A DNA stretch of 5,351 nucleotides from Candidatus Acidiferrales bacterium (lineage in GTDB: Bacteria > Acidobacteriota > Terriglobia > Acidiferrales > UBA7541). Made by a program: the position numbers and the translations under genes. Below, in pieces: positions 1 through 5,351 of the stretch. The DNA lies in the NCBI GenBank assembly GCA_030044295.1, contig JASHWB010000039.1, positions 1 to 5,351 of the forward strand. The letters are read 5' to 3'. Each line of letters opens with the position of its first letter. The stretch's first letter is position 1. The notes under the pieces are model-generated. The model saw only the letters and a list, made by a program, of their open reading frames with translations, was not told the DNA's origin and searched no databases.

Positions 1-2
1 CA

Positions 3-728
3 GACCTGGTGTTGGCGCCTAGCCGCTACACCGCGGACAAGTTGCATGAAATTCAACAAATAGATCGGCAGCGGATTAGAGTTGTGCCTTGGCCCGTCAA
101 TCCCCAATTTGCGAGGATGGCTTGCGAACCGTCCACGCTGTCGCTTCCCGAAAACTTTCCGGCGGGTCGCATTCTCCTGACCGTCGCCCGCTGGGCAGCG
201 TCCGAACGCTATAAAGGTGCGGACGATCTGATTCGCGCTCTGGCACAGCTCAAGCCAAATTACCCGGATTTGCAAATGGTCGCGGTCGGCGGCGGAGATG
301 ACGTTCCGCGGCTTGGCAAGCTCGCGATCTCGCTCGGCATTTCCGACCGCGTCCATTTCCTTCCTGGCCTCACCCGGTCGCAGGTTGCAGCGTGCTATTC
401 GCGCGCGGATTTGTTCGCTCTGCCCAGCACGGGCGAAGGGTTCGGCCTCGTCTTCTTGGAAGCGATGGCGTTTGCGAAGCCTGTGATAGGCGCCGCAGTG
501 GGCGGCGTCGTGGATTTAATTCAAGACGGCGTTAACGGTATGCTTGTTCCTCCGCGCGACCCGCAGAAACTCGCGGATACGATCGAGACTTTGCTTCGCG
601 ATTGCTCGCTTCGTGATCGCATAGGACGTGCTGGCGCGGAATTGGTACGGGGAAAATACTCTTTTGAGAGGTTCAAGCGTGATCTGGAACAAATTTTCGA
701 CGAGCTTGTATTGGCATCCGTTCATTAG
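3..728 (+). CDS. Glycosyltransferase family 4 (GT-B fold), 5'-truncated by window edge
   Basis: Retaining glycosyltransferase that would move a sugar from a nucleotide-sugar donor to a growing glycan in the cytosol. The frame is open to the left edge, and the first visible residues (Asp-Leu-Val, then Leu-Ala-Pro-Ser at 12-23) match the 'D-x-V-x-x-x-S' strand that closes the N-terminal domain in GT4 enzymes. The true start is therefore upstream, and the GTG at 9 is internal. About 241 residues are visible, essentially the whole C-terminal donor-binding domain. It holds the phosphate-binding Arg (189-191, 'VARW') and Lys (213-215, 'YKG') and the E-x7-E motif 'EGFGLVFLE' at 435-461, followed by 'AMAFAKPVIG', all classic for GT4. 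The C-terminus is complete and ends in TAG. The next gene, also GT4, starts 60 bases later on the same strand. Donor and acceptor cannot be read from sequence, and without the N-terminal acceptor domain no subfamily can be given. Fold and family are secure; the role in a surface-glycan cluster is inferred from neighbours. Confidence 0.93.
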   Translation, partial: DLVLAPSRYTADKLHEIQQIDRQRIRVVPWPVNPQFARMACEPSTLSLPENFPAGRILLTVARWAASERYKGADDLIRALAQLKPNYPDLQMVAVGGGDDVPRLGKLAISLGISDRVHFLPGLTRSQVAACYSRADLFALPSTGEGFGLVFLEAMAFAKPVIGAAVGGVVDLIQDGVNGMLVPPRDPQKLADTIETLLRDCSLRDRIGRAGAELVRGKYSFERFKRDLEQIFDELVLASVH

Positions 729-788
729 CACTGGTCGCTCGGTTTTGATTCGCGCGGCTCACATCGCGGCCCAAAAACTGACCCGGCA
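729..788 (+). other. Intergenic gap between the two glycosyltransferase genes
   Basis: At 60 bases this is the longest gene-free stretch in the window and the only gap with room for an internal promoter. I see no stem followed by a T-run that would suggest a terminator. A TTGATT at 745-750 resembles a -35 box but has no TATAAT-like partner at the usual spacing. No GGAGG-like ribosome binding site precedes the ATG at 789. It is most simply read as an untranslated spacer inside an operon. Confidence 0.5.
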
Positions 789-1979
789 ATGCGCATTTTG
801 AAAGTAGTTCAGTTCTATTATCCGTTTCACGAAATGGGCGGACCCGTAGTGAAGGTTCGCGCCTTGGCCCACGCGCTCGCTAAACGTGGTCACTGCGTCA
901 CGGTCCTAACTGCAGATTGGGGCTTAGGCTCGCGAAACAGCCATGGCTTGGCTCTTCACTCGAGTGAGTGGGGCTGGCGCGCGACCGAACAGAGCGTCGA
1001 AACCATATATCTTCCATCGATAGCTCACTATCGCGCGCTGACGCTCAATCCGCGTGTGATACGATTTTGCGAGTCTTGTCTCAAGGAAGTTGATCTGGTG
1101 CATTTTTACGGCCTGTATGATCTGTTAGGCCCGGCCATTAGCTTCTATTGCCGGCGCCAACCCCTCCCTTACGTGATTGAGCCGCTTGGGATGTACCGTC
1201 CGATCGACCGAGGTTTCCTGCGGAAGGCTCTCTGGCATAGGACCCTCGGCGCGGCATTCTGCCGCAGAGCTCGTAGCTTTGTCGCCACGGCAGACCTTGA
1301 GCAGCAAACGCTCGTTGAAGAAGGGATCCCGCCCGAAAAAATCGTGGTGCGTTACAACGGCGTGGATACCGAGCTAGCTGCCAGCGCGAATGCAGCGCGG
1401 GGGCGCTTCCGTCAAAGGTGGGCTATCCCATCCGAAGAGCCGCTCATTTTGTTTCTCAGCCGCCTGATCCCCCGGAAAGGTGCGGATATCTTGATCGATG
1501 CCTTCGCGCGATCGTGCCCGCATTCTGGTCGCTTGGTCATCGCCGGTCCGGAAGGAGAACCTGGCTACGTTCCCTATCTGCGGAATCATGCTAAGAATTC
1601 GGGTGCTGGCGAGCGAGTAATTTTCACCGGTCCGCTGTACGAGGACGAAAAGGCAGCGGCTTTCGCGGATGCCGTCGTATTCGTCCTTCCATCTCGCTAC
1701 GAGAACTTCGCGAACGTCGCGGCGGAAGCGATGGCCTGCGGCGTCCCAGTAATCGTGAGTGACGTGTGCGGGGTCTCGTCTTTGGTCGAGGGAAAGGCTG
1801 GATTAGTGATTTCTCCTCGAATGGAATCGATTGCTGAAGCGCTCACCACAATGCTCGGCGATCGCGCGCTGTATGCTCGTTTCCGGGCAGGCTGCCGCGA
1901 AGTCGCGGAGCAACTGAGTTGGGATGCGCTTGCAGCGCGAATGGAAAACTATTACGTGCAGGCCCTGACGCGCTCGTAG
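789..1979 (+). CDS. Glycosyltransferase family 4 (GT-B fold), complete
   Basis: Complete 396-residue retaining glycosyltransferase, a normal length for GT4, probably adding one sugar to a lipid-linked glycan at the inner face of the membrane. The N-terminal Rossmann domain opens with a hydrophobic strand (residues 2-11) and the Gly-Gly loop at 17-18 ('MGGPVVKV'), where GT4 enzymes contact the substrates. The C-terminal domain has the phosphate-binding Arg225 and Lys230 ('SRLIPRKG') and the E-x7-E motif from Glu305 to Glu313 ('ENFANVAAE'), followed by 'AMACGVPVIVSD'. The usual Gly after the Phe of that motif is Ala here; 'PSRYENF' variants are common in one GT4 group, so activity is expected. 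The ATG at 789 is chosen because the first strand begins right after it, as the family requires; no clear Shine-Dalgarno sequence supports it. The stop lies 34 bases before the AsnB-like gene, suggesting co-transcription. Donor and acceptor are unknown. It is clearly a different enzyme from the upstream glycosyltransferase, so the two probably make different linkages. Confidence 0.95.
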   Translation: MRILKVVQFYYPFHEMGGPVVKVRALAHALAKRGHCVTVLTADWGLGSRNSHGLALHSSEWGWRATEQSVETIYLPSIAHYRALTLNPRVIRFCESCLKEVDLVHFYGLYDLLGPAISFYCRRQPLPYVIEPLGMYRPIDRGFLRKALWHRTLGAAFCRRARSFVATADLEQQTLVEEGIPPEKIVVRYNGVDTELAASANAARGRFRQRWAIPSEEPLILFLSRLIPRKGADILIDAFARSCPHSGRLVIAGPEGEPGYVPYLRNHAKNSGAGERVIFTGPLYEDEKAAAFADAVVFVLPSRYENFANVAAEAMACGVPVIVSDVCGVSSLVEGKAGLVISPRMESIAEALTTMLGDRALYARFRAGCREVAEQLSWDALAARMENYYVQALTRS

Positions 1980-2013
1980 GCATCCTTGGTGTTTTCGATT
2001 GGACGGCTAAATC

Positions 2014-3981
2014 ATGTGCGGAATCTGCGGCGTCATCGGCATCGAATCGACAGACACGAGCGGACAAATTGTCCGCCGCATGACGGCCGCCATGTTGCAT
2101 CGCGGACCGGATGACGAAGGCTTACTGCTCGCGCCCCGCGTCGCCATCGGGATGCGGCGGCTCAGCATTGTCGATCTTCCAGGCGGTAGCCAGCCTATGT
2201 GGAACGAGGCAGGCACGCTCGCAGTGGTCTTCAACGGTGAAATTTACAACTTCCGCGAGCTGCGCGCCGAACTTGAATCCTTTGGCCATCGTTTCCGCAC
2301 CCGCTCCGACACGGAAGTAATCGTTCACGCCTACGAACAGTGGGGCCAACGCTGCGGCGAAAAACTGCGCGGAATGTTCGCGTTCGCCGTCGTCGAGATG
2401 CCCGGCGGACGCACCGGCGCCTCGGAGCGTGTGTTCCTAGCGCGCGACCCGTTAGGAATCAAGCCGCTTTACTATGCGGTTGTTGATGGCTCCCTGTTGT
2501 TCGCGTCCGAAGTGCGCTGCCTTCTCGCCAGCTCTCGAATTCCGCCGCGAATCGTGGCCGGGCAGCTGCCGGGCTATCTGCTGTTCGGCTCGGTTTGTGA
2601 ACCGGAAACATTGATCGAAGGCATCTCGTCATTTCCGCCCGGTCATTCCATGACCGTTTCCGCCGATACGCCGGTCGCAGATCCTGCACCTTACTGGACT
2701 TTCGTCCGCAATCCTGCCGCAGAAATCTCGCGTCGCCAGCCTGGCGACCGGATCGCGGTGACATCCGAAAGGATTCGCTCGCTGCTGGAAAATTCGGTTG
2801 CATCGCACCTCATCGCCGACGTTCCTGTCGGCGTGTTTCTGAGCAGCGGAATCGACTCCACTGCTTTAGCGGCGTTAGCCAGCCGAGCTCGTCCTGGCGT
2901 TCACACGTTCACGGTTGCATTCCCTGACGCGCAATTCAGCGAAGCGGGTATGGCGCGACGCACGGCCCAGCTATTGCGCACCGAACATACCGAGCTGACT
3001 CTATCGGATAGCGAGATGGTCGCGCGCCTCGACGAAGCAGTCGCCGCATTCGACCAGCCCAGCATGGACGGCATCAACACCTATTTTGTCTCGTGGGCCG
3101 CGCGGCAGGCCGGGCTGAAGGTCGCGCTGTCCGGGCTAGGAAGCGACGAACTCTTCGGTGGCTACGCTACTTTTCGAAATACAACGAAGATCGAGCGAAT
3201 CGCAGCTCTCGCGCGTGCCGTTCCCTCCCCCGTTCGTAAGGCAATCGCCGGTGGCTTAGGGCGCTCGACCGATCCGTCGCACGCGATCGATAAATTCGCG
3301 AAGGTTGCCGCGGCCTGGATCGATCCTGATGCGCTTCCACACTCGTACTTCTTCACACGGTTGCTGTTTCCGCCGCAAGTCGCGTTCGTTGGCGGACGAG
3401 ATGCACTTTGGCAATCGCAACGATCCTCTCGGTGGCTTTCGGAGTCCGCGCGCCAAGCCGCTTCGTTCGATCTCTTCACCGCTGTTTCTTGGCTGGAGTT
3501 GCGGTCCTACCTTTTGAACACCTTGCTGCGCGACACGGATGCGATGAGCATGCGCCATTCGTTGGAAGTTCGCGTCCCATTTTTGGACACGCCGCTCGTC
3601 GAATGCATCTTGTCGCTTCCGCAGTCTGTTAAACTCAACAGCTCCCGCCCGAAAGCCCTGCTCGTTCGAGCGTTAGGCGATCTACTGCCGGAGGAAGTCA
3701 TACAGCAGCCGAAGCGCACGTTCACGTTCCCGTGGGAACGCTGGCTCCGTGGCGAGTTGGGCCACCGCGTTTTCGCTGGGCTGAAGGAATGGTCGCCTGC
3801 GCTGGAGCCTTACGTGAAACGTGAATTTGCGCTCGCCGTCTGGGATACGTTCCATCGTGGCCGTGCAACTTGGTCGCGACCCTGGAGCCTCTATGTGCTC
3901 AACGAATGGGCCAAGCGCAACATTCATGCCGGGGACGCAGCGAACGAGCGCGCGAATCCAGTCCCGGTGCCGGCGGCGTGA
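2014..3981 (+). CDS. asnB-like: AsnB-family glutamine-hydrolysing amidotransferase (asparagine synthase-like)
   Basis: 655-residue class II glutamine amidotransferase: an N-terminal glutaminase releases ammonia, and a C-terminal PP-loop domain activates a carboxylate with ATP and amidates it. The glutaminase site looks complete: Cys2 ('MCGICGVIG'), which becomes the N-terminal nucleophile once Met is removed and so fixes the start at 2014, plus Arg49, Asn74 and Glu76 ('NGEIYN'), and Asp99. The synthetase domain has a PP-loop at 277-282 (SSGIDS rather than the usual SGGxDS), 'SGLGSDELFGGY' at 373-384, 'HSLEVRVPFLD' at 515-525, and Lys567 before 'FPWERWLRG'. Leu375 sits where E. coli AsnB has the catalytic Glu348 ('SGEGSDE'), so a free-aspartate asparagine synthetase is not assured. 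It is longer than E. coli AsnB (about 554 residues), as are many Bacillus-type and glycan-cluster homologues. Flanking glycosyltransferase and carbamoyltransferase genes favour amidation of a sugar acid or another glycan precursor (inference). Ordinary asparagine synthesis is the alternative. Family assignment is secure, substrate is not. Confidence 0.93.
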   Translation: MCGICGVIGIESTDTSGQIVRRMTAAMLHRGPDDEGLLLAPRVAIGMRRLSIVDLPGGSQPMWNEAGTLAVVFNGEIYNFRELRAELESFGHRFRTRSDTEVIVHAYEQWGQRCGEKLRGMFAFAVVEMPGGRTGASERVFLARDPLGIKPLYYAVVDGSLLFASEVRCLLASSRIPPRIVAGQLPGYLLFGSVCEPETLIEGISSFPPGHSMTVSADTPVADPAPYWTFVRNPAAEISRRQPGDRIAVTSERIRSLLENSVASHLIADVPVGVFLSSGIDSTALAALASRARPGVHTFTVAFPDAQFSEAGMARRTAQLLRTEHTELTLSDSEMVARLDEAVAAFDQPSMDGINTYFVSWAARQAGLKVALSGLGSDELFGGYATFRNTTKIERIAALARAVPSPVRKAIAGGLGRSTDPSHAIDKFAKVAAAWIDPDALPHSYFFTRLLFPPQVAFVGGRDALWQSQRSSRWLSESARQAASFDLFTAVSWLELRSYLLNTLLRDTDAMSMRHSLEVRVPFLDTPLVECILSLPQSVKLNSSRPKALLVRALGDLLPEEVIQQPKRTFTFPWERWLRGELGHRVFAGLKEWSPALEPYVKREFALAVWDTFHRGRATWSRPWSLYVLNEWAKRNIHAGDAANERANPVPVPAA

Positions 3982-4018
3982 CAGTGCGACAAAAGCTTCG
4001 GAATAGCGTCTTAACATC

Positions 4019-5351
4019 ATGATGATTCTGGGGATCAACGCCTACCATGCCAACGCTTCCGCTGCCATCGTCGTGGACGGCCGCCTTGTCGCAGCCGTCG
4101 AAGAAGAGCGTCTGAACCGCGTCAAGTACGCGGCTGGTTTTCCCGTTCGTGCCGTCCATTTCTGCCTGAACGCTGCTGGCGCGAATCTGTCCGACGTCGA
4201 CCACATAGCGATCCCACGCGACCCCTGGGCGCGCCTTGGCACCAAGCTGCGTTTTGCCGTTCGTATGCCGCGATTCGCGCTAGAGCGCGCTCGCGTACTG
4301 AAGAAGTTCGCCGGAATTCACGACGAGCTTGCAGCCGCTTTCGAGATGCCGCGCGAAGTCATCCGGGCCCGCTTCCACCGCATCGAGCACCACACTGCGC
4401 ATCTCGCGAGCGCATTTTTCGTCTCGCCGTTCGACCAAGCCGCCGTCCTTTCCGCGGATGGTCTCGGCGATTTCGCTAGCTCGATGTCTGCCTTTGGCCA
4501 AGGGCCAAAGATGAGGATACTGGGTGAGGTCCGTTTCCCGCACTCCCTCGGAATGTATTACACTGCGCTCACCCAATATCTTGGTTTCTGGAAATTCGGC
4601 GACGAATATAAAGTGATGGGCCTCGCGGCTTACGGCCAGCCCGAGTTCCTGGACGAGTTCAGGCATATCGTGCGCGCCACCGGTCCGTTTTCCTTCGAAC
4701 TGGGGCTCGAATACTTCACCCATCAGCACCAAGGCGCCGAAATGACTTGGCGCGATGCCAGTCGTCCGCCCGAACTCGGGCGCCTGTTCTCTCCATACCT
4801 CGAAAAGCGCCTCGGCCCCGCGCGCAAGAGCGGCGAACCGCTCACCGGGCGCCATTACAACATCGCTGCGACGATGCAGGCCGCGCTTGAAGAAGTACTC
4901 GTCGAACAGTGGAGCGCTCTGGCCAAAAAGACGGCGCAGAAATCGCTATGCCTGGCAGGCGGCGTGGCTTTCAACTGTCTGGCCAACGGAAAGATCTTTG
5001 ACGCCACTCCGTTCGAAAACGTGTATGTCCAGCCAGCCGCCGGCGACGCTGGCCTGTCCGTCGGGGCCGCATTCGCCGTGCAGCATCAAATCCTCGGCTC
5101 ACCACGCCGGTTTGTGATGGATCACGCCTACTGGGGCCCCCGCTTTTCACCCGCGGAAATCCGTGCCGCTGTCGACAGCATCGCGGCGGACGACGTAGAG
5201 ATCAGCGAATTGCCCGAAGACGAGCTGGCGCTGTTCACGGCGCGCCGTATTGCCAGCGGCAAAATCGTCGGCTGGTTCCAGGGCGCGGCGGAATGGGGAC
5301 CGCGCGCGCTCGGCAACCGCAGCATCCTGGCTGACCCGCGGCGCCCGGAAA
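4019..5351 (+). CDS. Carbamoyltransferase (NodU/CmcH/TobZ family), 3'-truncated by window edge
   Basis: Transfers a carbamoyl group from carbamoyl phosphate to a hydroxyl through a carbamoyl-adenylate made with ATP; family members decorate sugars and antibiotics. The visible 444 residues hold the Kae1-like domain ('ILGINAYHANASAA' at 3-16, 'EEERLNR' following) and the start of the C-terminal YrdC-like domain. Metal ligands known from TobZ have counterparts here: the HxxxH pair His124 and His128 ('HHTAH'), Asp147 ('SADGLGD') and Asp343 ('AAGDAGLSVGAA'). The hallmark 'EWGPRALGNRSIL' begins at 425. Family members are usually about 570-620 residues, so roughly 130-180 residues lie beyond the right edge; no stop codon occurs in this frame to 5351. 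Two adjacent ATGs (4019 and 4022) could start it; either leaves the first strand intact. No good Shine-Dalgarno sequence precedes them. It begins 37 bases after the AsnB-like gene, suggesting joint expression. The likely acceptor is a sugar of the cluster's glycan (inference). Confidence 0.94.
   Translation, partial: MMILGINAYHANASAAIVVDGRLVAAVEEERLNRVKYAAGFPVRAVHFCLNAAGANLSDVDHIAIPRDPWARLGTKLRFAVRMPRFALERARVLKKFAGIHDELAAAFEMPREVIRARFHRIEHHTAHLASAFFVSPFDQAAVLSADGLGDFASSMSAFGQGPKMRILGEVRFPHSLGMYYTALTQYLGFWKFGDEYKVMGLAAYGQPEFLDEFRHIVRATGPFSFELGLEYFTHQHQGAEMTWRDASRPPELGRLFSPYLEKRLGPARKSGEPLTGRHYNIAATMQAALEEVLVEQWSALAKKTAQKSLCLAGGVAFNCLANGKIFDATPFENVYVQPAAGDAGLSVGAAFAVQHQILGSPRRFVMDHAYWGPRFSPAEIRAAVDSIAADDVEISELPEDELALFTARRIASGKIVGWFQGAAEWGPRALGNRSILADPRRPE
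4492..4510. repeat. Perfect 8-bp inverted repeat with 3-base loop inside the carbamoyltransferase gene
   Basis: CTTTGGCC at 4492-4499 and GGCCAAAG at 4503-4510 are exact reverse complements separated by AAG, so the mRNA could form a short GC-containing hairpin. It lies in codons for 'FGQGPK', just after the Asp147 metal-ligand loop. No T-run follows, so it is not a standard intrinsic terminator. A hairpin of this size can arise by chance in several kilobases, and I assign no function. Confidence 0.4.

Noticed and set aside
9..11. GTG as the start codon of the first glycosyltransferase
   Set aside because: The same frame is open to position 3 with Asp-Leu directly before it, matching a conserved GT4 strand in mid-protein. 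A protein starting here would lack the whole N-terminal domain, so the gene is cut by the window edge.
489..509. GC-rich stem of 8 pairs (one G-U) with a 5-base loop in the first glycosyltransferase gene
   Set aside because: It lies inside conserved GT4 codons (Gly/Ala/Val-rich loop after the E-x7-E motif), has no T-run, and is explained by GC-rich Gly and Ala codons.
2459..2803. 114-codon minus-strand open frame within the AsnB-like gene
   Set aside because: It lies opposite well-conserved coding sequence, has a low-complexity Arg- and Ser-rich translation and no recognisable domain; a shadow frame.
3982..4018. Possible promoter or terminator between the AsnB-like and carbamoyltransferase genes
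   Set aside because: The 37 bases show no inverted repeat with a T-run and no paired -35/-10 boxes; it reads as a simple operon spacer.
4280..4855. 191-codon open frame on the minus strand inside the carbamoyltransferase
   Set aside because: It is fully antisense to a frame with clear conserved motifs, its translation shows no domain I recognise, and long antisense frames are expected opposite codons rich in third-position G and C.
1..5351. Mobile element, CRISPR array, RNA gene or defence system
   Set aside because: There are no transposase or recombinase motifs, no regularly spaced repeats, and no tRNA- or rRNA-like sequence. Almost every base is used by four glycan-related coding frames.

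Overview
The window is a compact, single-strand (+) run of four metabolic genes: two family-4 glycosyltransferases, an asparagine-synthase-family glutamine amidotransferase, and a NodU/CmcH/TobZ-type carbamoyltransferase. The first gene is cut by the left edge and the last by the right edge. The gaps are short (60, 34 and 37 bases), with no convergent or divergent gene and no recognisable terminator between genes, so one transcript is likely. This set of families is typical of bacterial surface-glycan clusters (exopolysaccharide, capsule or O-antigen).

Layout: 3-728, C-terminal part of a GT-B glycosyltransferase; 789-1979, a complete second GT-B glycosyltransferase; 2014-3981, a complete 655-residue AsnB-like protein with an intact glutaminase site but two changes in the synthetase site; 4019 to the edge, the first 444 residues of a carbamoyltransferase. 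All look cytosolic: I see no signal peptide or membrane segment. The assembly and export genes expected nearby (flippase, polymerase, chain-length regulator, initiating transferase) are not in the window.

How they may work together (inference): the two glycosyltransferases add sugars to a lipid-linked acceptor, while the AsnB-like enzyme and the carbamoyltransferase decorate a sugar or precursor with an amide and an O-carbamoyl group. AsnB homologues in surface-glycan clusters have been linked to amidation of uronic acids, and TobZ-type enzymes carbamoylate hydroxyl groups on sugars.

Organism: a bacterium of moderately high GC, in the high fifties by eye. Shine-Dalgarno sequences are weak or absent before all three visible starts. 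The protein styles remind me of soil Acidobacteria or Verrucomicrobia, but nothing here fixes the phylum. I see no RNA gene, CRISPR array, insertion sequence or attachment site. No gene-free stretch exceeds 60 bases. The most useful points for follow-up are the Leu in place of the catalytic Glu in the AsnB synthetase site and its pairing with the carbamoyltransferase. I do not see a wholly new type of system.
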